Assembly (NCBI RefSeq): GCF_022631375.1 | Contig: NZ_JALBGC010000005.1 | Coordinates: 124,001-188,000 of the forward strand | Length of the DNA: 64,000 nucleotides | Direction of reading: 5' to 3' | Source: Hymenobacter cyanobacteriorum | GTDB taxonomy: Bacteria; Bacteroidota; Bacteroidia; Cytophagales; Hymenobacteraceae | Shown here: positions 49,658 through 58,657 of the stretch, in pieces | Layout of the letters: each line of letters begins with the position of its first letter | Numbering within the stretch: the stretch's first letter is position 1 | The notes under the pieces: generated by a model | Told to the model about the DNA's origin: nothing | The model's input: only the letters and a program-made list of their open reading frames with translations | The model's database searches: none | Position numbers and translations under genes: made by a program

Positions 49658-50890
49658 CTACTTCGCCAGCTTCTTCTTCAGGTTCTCGTCCAGCGCTTCC
49701 AGGAATTCCTCGGTGTAGAGGTAGTCGCGGCCGTGCTCCACCTTGTTGCCGTGGATGCAGACGGCAAGGTCCTTGGTCATCTTGCCGCTTTCCACCGTCT
49801 CAATGCACACCTGCTCGAGCGCGTGGCAGAAGTCGATGAGCTCCTGGTTGCCATCCAGCTTGCCACGGAACTCCAAGCCGCGCGTCCAAGCGAAAATTGA
49901 CGCAATCGGGTTGGTCGACGTCGGCTTGCCCTTCTGGTGGTCGCGGTAGTGGCGCGTCACGGTGCCGTGGGCAGCTTCGGCCTCCATGGTGCCGCCGTCG
50001 GGCGTCACGAGCACCGAGGTCATCAGGCCGAGCGAGCCGAAGCCCTGGGCCACGGTGTCTGACTGCACGTCGCCGTCGTAGTTTTTGCAGGCCCACACGA
50101 AGTTGCCGTTCCATTTCAGGGCCGAGGCCACCATGTCGTCAATCAGGCGGTGCTCGTAAGTGATGCCGGCGGCGTCGAATTTCGCCTTATAGTCCTGCTC
50201 GTAAATCTCCTGGAAGATGTCCTTGAAACGACCATCGTATTTCTTTAGGATGGTGTTTTTGGTGCTCAAATACAGCGGCCAGCCCTTGCTCAGGGCCTGG
50301 TTGAAGCAGGCGTGGGCGAAGCCACGGATGCTTTCATCGGTGTTGTACATGGCCAGGGCCACGCCATCGCCTTTGAAGTTGTACACCTCAAACGACTGCG
50401 TTTCGCCGCCATCTTCGGGCTGGAAGGTGACGGTGAGCTTGCCCTTGCCCTTGGTTACAAAGTCCGTAGCGCGGTACTGGTCGCCGAAGGCGTGGCGGCC
50501 GATGCAAATCGGAGCCGTCCAGTTGGGCACCAGACGGGGCACGTTGCTCATCACGATGGGCTCACGGAATACGGTGCCGTCCAGGATGTTGCGGATGGTG
50601 CCGTTGGGCGACTTCCACATCTGCTTCAGGCCGAACTCGGCCACGCGCTCCTCGTCGGGGGTGATGGTGGCGCACTTGATGCCTACGCCGTACTGCTTGA
50701 TGGCATTGGCCGAATCAATCGTCACCTGGTCGTTGGTCTGGTCGCGGTACTCGATGCCGAGGTCGTAGTATTTGATGTCCAGCTCCAGGTAGGGCAGAAT
50801 CAGCTTGTCCTTGATAAACTTCCAGATGATGCGCGTCATCTCGTCGCCGTCGAGCTCGACAACCGGGTTGGCTACTTTAATTTTTGACAT
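49658..50890 (-). CDS. icd: NADP-dependent isocitrate dehydrogenase
   Basis: 410-residue TCA-cycle enzyme converting isocitrate to 2-oxoglutarate, of the eukaryote-like (type II) homodimeric class. Signatures are NPVVELDGDEMTRIIWKFIK at the start, TITPDEERVAEFGLKQMWKSPNGTIRN for the substrate loop (Ser/Asn in SPNGT), and WACKNYDGDVQSD with the metal-binding Asp residues. LMTSVLVTPDGGTMEAEAAHGTVTRHYRDH binds NADP. Length is normal; monocistronic with its own terminator. Confidence 0.97.
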   Translation of the reverse strand: MSKIKVANPVVELDGDEMTRIIWKFIKDKLILPYLELDIKYYDLGIEYRDQTNDQVTIDSANAIKQYGVGIKCATITPDEERVAEFGLKQMWKSPNGTIRNILDGTVFREPIVMSNVPRLVPNWTAPICIGRHAFGDQYRATDFVTKGKGKLTVTFQPEDGGETQSFEVYNFKGDGVALAMYNTDESIRGFAHACFNQALSKGWPLYLSTKNTILKKYDGRFKDIFQEIYEQDYKAKFDAAGITYEHRLIDDMVASALKWNGNFVWACKNYDGDVQSDTVAQGFGSLGLMTSVLVTPDGGTMEAEAAHGTVTRHYRDHQKGKPTSTNPIASIFAWTRGLEFRGKLDGNQELIDFCHALEQVCIETVESGKMTKDLAVCIHGNKVEHGRDYLYTEEFLEALDENLKKKLAK

Positions 50891-51030
50891 TACAATGGGT
50901 TTAGGGAGAAGTTGTTGCGGGCCGGTATCGAAATAAATGCGGCCTTAGCAGGGGGTAAATATAAAGGGCAGCGCCGGGCTTTGGCAGCGGGTGCACTATC
51001 GTTTGTGCGGTCGCTGCGAAACAGGAGGTG

Positions 51031-51642
51031 CTATTCATGAAATGATTTCTCTCCGGCCGGAATGGCTACCTGCAGCCGATTTTCGGCCGGCGGCACCGGG
51101 CAGCTATACGCATTATTGTAGGCGCAGTATGGATTGTAGGCGCGGTTGAAATCGAGCTGAATTTCCGAGTCGTTCAGTTTCGGAACGGGCGCATCGAGGT
51201 AGCGGCCGCCGCCGTAGGTTTCGTGCCCGTTGGTGAGGTCGGTGAACGGGATGAATAGCGTGGAGTCGCGGCCGTCGGCTTTCAGGTACAGGCGCAATTC
51301 CTGTGGCGCGTTGTTGATGTTGAATTTGACCGAGCCCCAATTCAGGTACTTCTCGGCTTTGTTATCGGTCGTTTGCAGCTGTATGGTGTCAGGATTTTTA
51401 TTGCGCGAAATATCGGCGTGCGGAATAAATGATGGGTCGCCAGGATAATATTTCAGGCTGTCGAATTGCGTTTTCTGCGCAGTTTCGAGTGGAGAGTCTT
51501 CTGCTTGCCGAAACGACTGGTTCTTATCGCGGCGAAATTTATTTAATTCCGCCAGGTAGGTGCTGTTATTGGGCTTCGCGTCGTTCAGCGAATAAAATAT
51601 GATGCCGATAATGGCGACGGCAAGGGCTATTTTTTTAAGCAT
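51031..51642 (-). CDS. DUF1684 family protein
   Basis: 203-residue protein with an N-terminal hydrophobic anchor or signal (IALAVAIIGIIFYSLND). YLAELNKFRRDKNQSFRQAEDSPL, YYPGDPSFIPHA, DGRDSTLFIPFTDLTNGHETYGGGRYLDAPVP and LDFNRAYNPYCAYNNAYSCPVPPAENRLQVAIPAGE are the conserved blocks of DUF1684. The function of the family is unknown. It carries two palindrome-flanked gaps around it. Confidence 0.92.
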   Translation of the reverse strand: MLKKIALAVAIIGIIFYSLNDAKPNNSTYLAELNKFRRDKNQSFRQAEDSPLETAQKTQFDSLKYYPGDPSFIPHADISRNKNPDTIQLQTTDNKAEKYLNWGSVKFNINNAPQELRLYLKADGRDSTLFIPFTDLTNGHETYGGGRYLDAPVPKLNDSEIQLDFNRAYNPYCAYNNAYSCPVPPAENRLQVAIPAGEKSFHE

Positions 51643-51665
51643 TATTCAATTTAAAATAAAATCGT

Positions 51666-51759
51666 AACGTCATGCAGAGCGCAGCGAAGCATCTTTACCG
51701 CAATAGTAGATGAATTGCGTTGAGCGGTAAAGATGCTTCGCTGCGCTCTGCATGACGTT
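51666..51759. repeat. Interspersed palindrome, AACGTCATGCAGAGCGCAGC type
   Basis: The 35-base arms at 51666-51700 and 51725-51759 are perfect reverse complements, with a 24-base centre. It sits in the gap between the DUF1684 gene and the response regulator. Confidence 0.95.
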
Positions 51760-51781
51760 CTAACTACCCAATAAATACCCA

Positions 51782-52474
51782 TCAGCGGGTGGGCTTGTTT
51801 AGCAGGCGGCTTTGCAGGGCCTCGCGGTAGCTCTCGGCCAGCGGAATGGTGGCTGTGCCCACAGTGACTTGGTGGCGCTCAATTTTGCGAATGGCTTTCA
51901 GCGCCACGATGTACGATTTATGCACACGGATGAAATCATCGGCTGGCAGGGTGGCGAGCATTTCGGCTAGGGTCATGCGGGTGCTCACCTGGCGGTCCTG
52001 CTCGTGGATGAACAGCAGGTTGGTATCCGATTGAATGTAGAGCACCTGCTCTACATTCACCCGAATCCAGTCGTAGCCGTCCTTGACGAAAATGGCCGGC
52101 GGGCCTTCGCGGGCGGGCAGCATCTGAGCATAGGCGCGGTTACAGGTTTGCAAAAACCGGCCAAACTCGATGGGTTTCAGCAGATAATCGAGCGCCTGTA
52201 GCGAAAAGCCCTCTACGGCGTGCTCGGCGTGGGCCGTGGTGAACACAATGCGCTTTTGCAGGGGCGCAATCAGCCGGGCGAAATCCAGGCCCAGCACGTC
52301 GGGCATCTGAATGTCCAGAAACAGCAGGTCGACGCGCTCGGTGTGCAGGCAGGCCAGGGCCTCGGCCGTGCTCAAAAAAGTGTGGGTGAGCTGCAGAAAC
52401 GGCACCTTGGCCGCGTAGCGTTGCAGCACTTCCAAAGCCGCGGGCTCATCATCGATGGCGATGGCGTGTAGCAT
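51782..52474 (-). CDS. LytTR-type response regulator
   Basis: 230-residue two-component regulator. The receiver domain has the acidic pair Asp8-Asp9 and phospho-acceptor Asp54 in LLFLDIQMPD; the C-terminal LytTR DNA-binding domain runs from about residue 127 (VNVEQVLYIQSDTNLLFIHEQDRQVSTRMTL, DDFIRVHKSYIVAL). It is coded 6 bases after its cognate kinase and is the last gene of a four-gene operon. Target genes are unknown. Confidence 0.94.
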   Translation of the reverse strand: MLHAIAIDDEPAALEVLQRYAAKVPFLQLTHTFLSTAEALACLHTERVDLLFLDIQMPDVLGLDFARLIAPLQKRIVFTTAHAEHAVEGFSLQALDYLLKPIEFGRFLQTCNRAYAQMLPAREGPPAIFVKDGYDWIRVNVEQVLYIQSDTNLLFIHEQDRQVSTRMTLAEMLATLPADDFIRVHKSYIVALKAIRKIERHQVTVGTATIPLAESYREALQSRLLNKPTR

Positions 52475-52480
52475 AAAGGC

Positions 52481-53497
52481 CTATAGGTCAATGGTGAGTA
52501 AAACGGTGAAGGAATCGGCGGTTTGCTGAATGTGCAGCTCGTGCCGGCCGGCGTACATCAGGGCCAGGCGCTGCCGGGCGGTGGCAATGCCCGTGCCCGG
52601 GCCGGGCCGGGCGGCGGCGGTCGGGGCAATGCTGTTGGCCATGCGCAGGCGCAGGCGCCGGTTTTCTACCACCACGGCCAGGTCGATGTAGGAAGGCTGG
52701 ACGAAGCTGATGCCGTACTGGTAGGCGTTTTCTACGAACGGAATCAGCAGCAGCGGGGCAATGGCAGCCGGCAGACCGTCCCAGTCCAGCTGGGTCGAGA
52801 CGCGCAGGCTGTCGCGCTCGGGCAGGCGGGCGCGCTGCAGGGCGAGGTATTTTTCCAGAAACGAAAACTCGTTTTCGATGGTCGTCAGCAGCTGCTTCGA
52901 CTCCTGCAGCGTGAAGCGCATGATGCCCGCGAGCTGCTGAATCAGGTCGGCCACGGTTTCGTTGTCGACGCGCTGGGCTTCATTGTAGATGGTGTTCAGG
53001 GCGTTGAATAGAAAGTGCGGATTCACCTGGGCCTTGAGGGCGGTGAGTTCGGCTTCAACTTTTTGCTGGAGCAGGTGGTCCTGCGCCCGGCGGGCCCGAA
53101 ACGAGTCGGCCACGTAACCATAGGCCACAATCACAGCCAGAAGCACGGCCGTCATCAGCAGGTTTTCGTCAACGAAATCGGGCACGTGGTCGGTGCGCGC
53201 CTGCAGCAGTTCAAACAGTGCCCACGCTAGCCCGCACAGCCACGTCCAGTAGCCCCAGCCGGTTTCGCGGCGCAGTAGCCAGCGCCGGAATGCCAGCCGG
53301 TAGTTGAGGTGGGCCACCGCGCCCAGGCCGGCCAGCAGCAGTGCGATGCCCAGCAGGTACCGCGCCAGGCCGCCCACGGCGGGCGCACCCGTTTCGCTGT
53401 GCCACATGGCTCCGTACAGCAGCCGGCCCCAGTAGGCCAGCAGCACAAAGAGGGTAACACCAAAAAGCAAGGCCGGGGCTGGCCGGAAACGAGGCAT
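52481..53497 (-). CDS. LytS-like sensor histidine kinase
   Basis: 338-residue membrane kinase. Four hydrophobic segments fill the first 150 residues, then a short coiled coil, and the LytS/YehU-type His-kinase domain with the phospho-acceptor in QVNPHFLFNALNTIYNEA. The ATPase part is short (LLIPFVENAYQYGIS as N-box, GPGTGIATARQRLALMY as G-box). The ATG at 53497 is used; a GTG at 53506 directly abuts the stop of the upstream gene and is the alternative. It pairs with the LytTR regulator. Confidence 0.92.
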   Translation of the reverse strand: MPRFRPAPALLFGVTLFVLLAYWGRLLYGAMWHSETGAPAVGGLARYLLGIALLLAGLGAVAHLNYRLAFRRWLLRRETGWGYWTWLCGLAWALFELLQARTDHVPDFVDENLLMTAVLLAVIVAYGYVADSFRARRAQDHLLQQKVEAELTALKAQVNPHFLFNALNTIYNEAQRVDNETVADLIQQLAGIMRFTLQESKQLLTTIENEFSFLEKYLALQRARLPERDSLRVSTQLDWDGLPAAIAPLLLIPFVENAYQYGISFVQPSYIDLAVVVENRRLRLRMANSIAPTAAARPGPGTGIATARQRLALMYAGRHELHIQQTADSFTVLLTIDL

Positions 53498-53506
53498 AGG
53501 CGACAC

Positions 53507-53917
53507 TTAACGGCCGCGGGGCTTGGCGGCGGGTTTGATGTTCTGCACTTCGCGCTGGCCCTGCGCCTCGCTCACGGGGGCCAGGAGCAGGGTTTGGGAT
53601 AGAAAATCGACTTCCTCCACGGCTTTGATGTAGTAGGTGCGGCCCGGCTGGGCATCCAGTTGCAAGGTCTGGTTTTCGGAAAAGTAGTCTCTGGCCGACT
53701 CAATCTTCACCCGCCCCGGTGGCAAATCCATTTGCAAGTACCGATTGGTGGGCAGCGTGCCCAACTTCTGGTCGTTGATTTTGATGGTATAGGGCGTGCC
53801 ATCAAACTCTCGCTGCCGGTAAATAATCAGGTGCGCAGGGTTGCTCTGGGCGGGTTGGGGCACATCGGTCCAGCCGCTCAGCAGCAGCCACACCGGTAAG
53901 AGGACGTGCGCTTTCAT
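53507..53917 (-). CDS. DUF2846-like exported protein in a two-component operon
   Basis: 136-residue protein with a signal peptide (AHVLLPVWLLLSGWTDV). HLIIYRQREFDGTPYTIKINDQKLGTLPTNRYLQMDLPPGRVKIES is a PEGA/DUF2846-like beta domain, and GRTYYIKAVEEVDFL follows; the tail is basic. The ATG overlaps the stop of the upstream barrel gene (TAATG), and the next gene starts within a few bases. Such proteins may be envelope sensors; no function is shown. Confidence 0.8.
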   Translation of the reverse strand: MKAHVLLPVWLLLSGWTDVPQPAQSNPAHLIIYRQREFDGTPYTIKINDQKLGTLPTNRYLQMDLPPGRVKIESARDYFSENQTLQLDAQPGRTYYIKAVEEVDFLSQTLLLAPVSEAQGQREVQNIKPAAKPRGR

Positions 53918-54654
53918 TACCTGGAGGCTTTGTAGTTGCGCGACAGGTAGAAACCGCCCTGAAAGTAAAACTGGCTGATGCGGTCCTGGGGCGCATCGAG
54001 CAGCTGAAAGGCCGCCGACTGCCACGCGCTGGCCTGCCAGCCGCGCCGGTAGCCGATGCGCAGCACGCTGGCAATGCTGGATTTGCGCTTCTCGCGCTGC
54101 GACAGCTCCAGGTTGATGTCCCAGTAGGTGTTGCGCAACTGCAGCGACGGAATATTGCCGGCTTGGCTGTACTGCGGCAGGTTCTGGAACACCACGGGTT
54201 GGCCGGTGCGGTTAATCACGGCGTAGTCGTAGTTGAGCCCGCCCACGCCCACGTTGAGGTAGAGGCGTCGATTCCGGTCGTTGAGCACGTCGTAGCCCAG
54301 CATTGCGCCCGAGTAGCTGGCGTAGGTGCGCCGCGCCACGCGCGCGTCCTTTTCATTCGGCGGGAAGTAATTGAAACCGTAGCCGGTTTGCAGCAGCATC
54401 TTCAGCCGTTTGTAGCGCCCGCCAAAGTTCAGATGCACAAAAGGGTCGGCGCGCGAGTCGCGCTCAATATTGTTCTGGTTAAAAAACGCCTGCATATTGG
54501 GCGTGCTGGTCGAGCCCATCGAGAACCCCAGTTCGGTGATGACACTGAACTTGAAATTGCTCTTGGGCGGAATGGTAGCAGTTTGGGCCGAGTCCACGGC
54601 CTGGGCCATGGCTGCCGGGCCCGGCAGCAGAAGTAAAAATAAGAAGCGTCGCAT
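53917..54654 (-). CDS. Outer-membrane barrel-like protein, first gene of the LytS/LytTR operon
   Basis: 245-residue protein with a signal peptide (MRRFLFLLLLPGPAAMAQ). Alternating strands (FKFSVITELGFSMGS, KMLLQTGYGFNYF, RLYLNVGVGGLNYDYAV, ASVLRIGYRRGW) and the end FYFQGGFYLSRNYKASR suggest an 8-10-stranded outer-membrane barrel. Overlap with the next gene (TAATG) shows translational coupling. The start at 54654 is preferred; an ATG two codons earlier is possible. Confidence 0.78.
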   Translation of the reverse strand: MRRFLFLLLLPGPAAMAQAVDSAQTATIPPKSNFKFSVITELGFSMGSTSTPNMQAFFNQNNIERDSRADPFVHLNFGGRYKRLKMLLQTGYGFNYFPPNEKDARVARRTYASYSGAMLGYDVLNDRNRRLYLNVGVGGLNYDYAVINRTGQPVVFQNLPQYSQAGNIPSLQLRNTYWDINLELSQREKRKSSIASVLRIGYRRGWQASAWQSAAFQLLDAPQDRISQFYFQGGFYLSRNYKASR

Positions 54655-54788
54655 GGGCACGGGGGGTGGAGTGGTTGATGCTCCGAAACAAGTGCATCCT
54701 CACGCCCCTGGCAACGCCGTGTGGCCAATGCAACAAGGTTTGTGGGCAAACCCGTCAACTTTGTGGCCTGGCATTCCGTGTTCTCCTG

Positions 54789-55523
54789 CTACAACATCCC
54801 CTCATCGGCAAAGCTGTAATAGCCCGACTCGGCAAAAATAAGGTGGTCGAGAATCGGCAAGTCCAGAAAATTGCCGGCTTCTTTTAATTTTTTGGTGAGT
54901 TGAATATCCGCCGCGCTAGGGTTCCGGTTGCCACTCGGGTGGTTATGCACCAGAATGATGCTGCTGGCCAGTTGCTCCAGGGCTTCTTTGAAAATCATTT
55001 TCGGGTCGGCCACGGTGCCGGCCACGCCGCCGCGGCTGATGGCGGTTTTGCGCATCACCACATTGGCGCGGTTCAGCAGAATGACCCAGAATTCTTCGTG
55101 CGGCAAATCCATCAAATTAGGCCGGATTAAATTGTAGATGTCGCGCGAGCAGGTGATGGTGGTGCGCGGCGCGGCGTCGGCTTCCTTGCGGCGGCGGCCC
55201 AGCTCCAGCGCGGCCACCACCGTGATGGCCTTGGCCGGGCCGATGCCGGGGTGACGGCAGAGCTGCTTCACGCTTTCGCGCGCCAGGGCGTTGAGGTCGT
55301 TGCCCACGCCCTGTAGCATGAGCTTGCCCACATCAACGGCCGTGAGCTTGGTGGTGCCTGACCCGATGAGAATGGCCAGCAGTTCGGCATCGGAAAGCGT
55401 GGCGCGGCCCTTGGTCATCAGCTTTTCGCGGGGCCGGTCGTCCTCGGCCCAGCTCTTGATGCCGGAGACGCTGGCGGTGGGGTAGGAGGCGGGTAGTTCG
55501 GGCAGCTGGTCAGGCGTTTCCAT
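54789..55523 (-). CDS. radC: RadC-family JAB-domain protein
   Basis: 244-residue protein. The N-terminal helix-hairpin-helix region (LCRHPGIGPAKAITVVAALEL) is followed by an MPN/JAB metalloprotease-like domain with the HNHPSGNRNPSAAD metal-binding motif. It is named for DNA repair, but the in vivo role is disputed. Length is normal. It is divergent from the phosphoesterase gene. Confidence 0.94.
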   Translation of the reverse strand: METPDQLPELPASYPTASVSGIKSWAEDDRPREKLMTKGRATLSDAELLAILIGSGTTKLTAVDVGKLMLQGVGNDLNALARESVKQLCRHPGIGPAKAITVVAALELGRRRKEADAAPRTTITCSRDIYNLIRPNLMDLPHEEFWVILLNRANVVMRKTAISRGGVAGTVADPKMIFKEALEQLASSIILVHNHPSGNRNPSAADIQLTKKLKEAGNFLDLPILDHLIFAESGYYSFADEGML

Positions 55524-55648
55524 GCAGGAGGGCGGTGGTAGATGGTAAAAAGTGCATTAAATGTAAAGCAAAAGCCGGCCAGCCGCGTTTAAGCCTCGCA
55601 GCCGCCGGCGCACCAATGCGCGGCGGGTTTAGGTGATTCTGGTTCGAT

Positions 55649-56887
55649 ATGCGAAATCCGTTGGTTTTATGGTTGGTGCTGGCCGCGATTGTGCTGGCCG
55701 AATATTATGGGTATCAGGCCGTGCGCACGGCCACGCAGCACCTGGCACCGGGCACGCGGCGCGGGCTGGCCGCCGCCTACTGGGTGGGCACGGTGCTGGT
55801 ATGGGGCGTGGCCTTTTGGGCCGGCAACACCCGCCAGACGGGCAACACCGTGCTCAAAAGCTACCTGATGAGCCTGCCGCTGCTGCTGCTGGCCGGCAAG
55901 CTGTTCATGCTGCTGCCGCTGCTGCTGGAGGACCTTACGCGCCTGGGCCGCTGGGCCGTGGGCAACAGCGGCCGGCCCACCGGCAGCGAGGCCGTGACGA
56001 TTCCGCGCAGCGAGTTTCTGGCCAAGTTCACGTTGGCGCTGGGGGCCATTCCGGCCGTGGCGCTGCTGTGGGGCATGCTGAAGGGCGGCACTGATTATAC
56101 GGTGCGCCGCGTCACGCTGAAATTCCCGAACCTGCCACCGGCTTTCGATGGCTTCAAGGTGTTGCAGATTTCGGACCTGCACACCGGCAGCTTCAACTCG
56201 ACCGAGCCGCTGGAGCGGGCCGTGGCCATGATAAACCAGCAGGGCGCCGACCTGATTCTGATGACCGGCGACTTGGTGAACAACCGCGCCACCGAGGTCG
56301 AGCCGCACATTCCGGCCCTGCGCGGCATCAAGTCCGAGCTGCCCATTTTTTCCAGCCTCGGCAACCACGACTACGGCGACTACGTGGCCTGGGAAAGCCC
56401 CGCCGAGAAGCGCGCCAACCTGGAGCGCCTGATGCGCAACCACGCCGCCATGGGCTGGACGCTGCTCAACGACACCAGCCACCACATCGAGCGCGGCGGC
56501 GATAAAATCGCCGTGGTGGGCATCCAGAACTGCAGTTCGCACGCCAACTTCCACACCTACGGCAACCTGCCCAAAGCCCACGCGGCCAGCGGCGACGCGC
56601 CGTTCAAAATTCTGCTCTCGCACGACCCCTCGTACTGGGAAACCAACATTCTGAATTACCCCGACATCGACCTGACCCTGAGCGGCCACACCCACGGCAT
56701 GCAGTTCGGCGTGAACCTGCCATTTATGAAGTGGAGCCCCGTGCAGTACGTGTATAAGCAGTGGGCCGGGTTGTATGAAAAAGGCCGCCAGAAGCTGTAC
56801 GTGAACGTGGGGCTGGGCTTTCTGGGCTACCCGGGGCGGGTGGGTTTCCTGCCCGAAATCACGGTGTTTGAGCTGCGGCGCGCTTAA
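55649..56887 (+). CDS. Membrane-anchored metallophosphoesterase
   Basis: 412-residue calcineurin-like phosphoesterase with three N-terminal transmembrane segments (LVLWLVLAAIVLAEYYG, AYWVGTVLVWGVAFWAG, LLLLAGKLFMLLPLLLE). A fourth hydrophobic stretch precedes the catalytic domain. Metal ligands are in LQISDLHTGS, MTGDLVNN, LGNHDYGDY, LSHDPSYW and SGHTHGMQFG. It resembles YkuE/YaeI-type enzymes; the substrate is unknown, with lipid-linked phosphate possible. A single gene. Confidence 0.92.
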   Translation: MRNPLVLWLVLAAIVLAEYYGYQAVRTATQHLAPGTRRGLAAAYWVGTVLVWGVAFWAGNTRQTGNTVLKSYLMSLPLLLLAGKLFMLLPLLLEDLTRLGRWAVGNSGRPTGSEAVTIPRSEFLAKFTLALGAIPAVALLWGMLKGGTDYTVRRVTLKFPNLPPAFDGFKVLQISDLHTGSFNSTEPLERAVAMINQQGADLILMTGDLVNNRATEVEPHIPALRGIKSELPIFSSLGNHDYGDYVAWESPAEKRANLERLMRNHAAMGWTLLNDTSHHIERGGDKIAVVGIQNCSSHANFHTYGNLPKAHAASGDAPFKILLSHDPSYWETNILNYPDIDLTLSGHTHGMQFGVNLPFMKWSPVQYVYKQWAGLYEKGRQKLYVNVGLGFLGYPGRVGFLPEITVFELRRA

Positions 56888-56990
56888 AAAAACGGGCGGG
56901 GCTATATCGCTGAAGTAACATCTTTTAGAAGGTTGCCGTAAAGTGCCCCCAAACCCGTTTGGGTTAACTTTCTCACCCCCTCCCTAAGTC

Positions 56991-57662
56991 ATGAAAAATT
57001 CCCTGTTGATTCTCGCCGGCGCTGCCGCCCTGTCTCTGGCTTCCTGCTCGCAGGAAAAAACCACCGAGGTAACTACAGCCCCCGCCGACGGTACCACCAC
57101 CACGACGACCACCACGACCACCGGCCCGATGTCGGATGCCGACATCGAAGCCCGCGCCCAGCGCATTGCCGATAAAATGGCGGCCAACATGAAAATCACG
57201 GACGAGGCCACGAAAACCAAAATCCGCACCGTGTACGTGAACCGCTACAAGCGCATGAATGAAATGCGCACCAAGTACGGCACCGATACCACCGGTATGG
57301 CTGCCGCCATGCGCGAGTCGAACATGAACACCGACACCGAGTTCAAATCGGTCTTCACCGACCCCACGCAGTACCAGGCTTACGAAACCAGCCGTACCAC
57401 GTACTACGACGAAGACAACGCGCCGATGGACAACGCTTCGTCGGACATGTCGATGTCGGACACGACGGGTTCGATGTCATCGTCGACCATGTCGTCGACT
57501 TCGACCACCACCACCACCGACAACATGAGCGGCTCGGGTGACATGAGCGGCACGTCGGTATCGAAAATGAAAGCCAAAGCCGACGACGGCAGCAAAATCA
57601 AGGTGAAAGAAAACGGCAAGGTGAAAACGAAAGACGCCGACGGCACCAAAGTAAAAAACTAA
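56991..57662 (+). CDS. Low-complexity lipoprotein with Lys-rich tail
   Basis: 223-residue lipoprotein (SLASCSQ). A Thr-rich tract (about residues 35-44) leads into a helical region (SDADIEARAQRIADKMAANMKITDEATKTKIRTVYVNRYKRM), then Ser/Thr/Asp/Met-rich repeats, and a tail of alternating Lys (SKIKVKENGKVKTK, DGTKVKN). The helical region resembles small periplasmic stress proteins of the Spy/CpxP type only loosely. No function can be given. Confidence 0.75.
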   Translation: MKNSLLILAGAAALSLASCSQEKTTEVTTAPADGTTTTTTTTTTGPMSDADIEARAQRIADKMAANMKITDEATKTKIRTVYVNRYKRMNEMRTKYGTDTTGMAAAMRESNMNTDTEFKSVFTDPTQYQAYETSRTTYYDEDNAPMDNASSDMSMSDTTGSMSSSTMSSTSTTTTTDNMSGSGDMSGTSVSKMKAKADDGSKIKVKENGKVKTKDADGTKVKN

Positions 57663-57779
57663 CCGTTTGGTCGATGCAATCGGCCGAACCATCGCTGAAA
57701 AGCCCGCGCCTGCAACGGCGTGGGCTTTTTTTGGCTCACGGGGTTGCTACTTTGTGGTAGAGTTGAGTTTGCTTTCCGG

Positions 57780-58481
57780 ATGAATTCTGAAGTATTGCGT
57801 TGTGTAAGTGGGCGTTGGCCTAATTTGAGCCGCGTGCTGGGGCTCCTGGCGGGGCTGTGGCTGCTGGCCGGCACCCGTGCCCAGGCCCAGGCCCCCAACA
57901 CCATTCGGGTGAGCGGCAGTGTGGCCGAGGCCCGTTCGCGCCTGCCCATTCCGGGGGCCACGGTGCAGGTACAGCGCACGCGCCGGGGGGTGGTGAGCAG
58001 CACTACCGGCGAGTTCAGCATCGACGCGCTGCCCACCGACACCATTTTGTTTCGGGCGTTGGGCTTCAAGGCGCAGCGCATGCCGCTGGGCGGCTCGGGC
58101 CTCTCGCAGCTGGTGGTGCGCATTCAGCTGGTGCGCGACAGCGTGCAGCTGGGCAACGTGCAGGTGACGGCCGACCGGCCCGACCGCGCCATCATCAACC
58201 GGGCCTTGCGCAACATCAAGCGCCCCGCCCCGCCCGTGGTGAGTGGCGTGAAGCGCCCGCCCAAGCCCAAGCCGCTCTTCGCCGTCGACTCCACGGCGCC
58301 CAAGGCACCGGTGTCCACCATTGCCAATCCCGTCAGCTTCATCTACGACCAGTTTTCGCGCGAGGGCAAGCAGCGCCGCAAAATGGAGGAAATCGAAGCC
58401 GAGCAGAAAGCCGAGAAAGCCCGCAAAGCCCGCGCGCAATACAACAAGGCCTTCAAAGATAACCGCGGCTACGAGCCGTAG
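57780..58481 (+). CDS. Carboxypeptidase-regulatory-like domain protein
   Basis: 233-residue exported protein with a signal peptide (to about TRAQAQ). IRVSGSVAEARSRLPIPGATVQVQ through DTILFRALGFKAQ is the CarboxypepD_reg-like beta-sandwich found at the start of SusC-type receptors, here without a plug or barrel. The C-terminal part is basic and helical (EGKQRRKMEEIEAEQKAEKARKARAQYNK). The start at 57780 gives the signal peptide. A single gene followed by an interspersed palindrome. Confidence 0.85.
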   Translation: MNSEVLRCVSGRWPNLSRVLGLLAGLWLLAGTRAQAQAPNTIRVSGSVAEARSRLPIPGATVQVQRTRRGVVSSTTGEFSIDALPTDTILFRALGFKAQRMPLGGSGLSQLVVRIQLVRDSVQLGNVQVTADRPDRAIINRALRNIKRPAPPVVSGVKRPPKPKPLFAVDSTAPKAPVSTIANPVSFIYDQFSREGKQRRKMEEIEAEQKAEKARKARAQYNKAFKDNRGYEP

Positions 58482-58503
58482 GCGAACACGGCAGACAAAA
58501 AAG

Positions 58504-58607
58504 CACGTCATGCTGAGCGCAGCCGAAGCATCTCTACTGCGCAAGTGACCCTGCTAGTTAGGTTTACTGCTGCGGTAGAGATGCTTCGGCTGCGCTCAGC
58601 ATGACGT
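58504..58607. repeat. Interspersed palindrome, ACGTCATGCTGAGCGCAGCC type
   Basis: The left arm starts at 58504 and ends near GCGCA at 58543; the right arm from TGCGGTAGAGATGCTTCGGC to ATGACGTT at 58607 matches it with few mismatches. Confidence 0.92.
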
Positions 58608-58657
58608 TCCGGGTTTTACCAATAACTGTTCATTGTGTATCCGCGTAAGCCCGGAGT

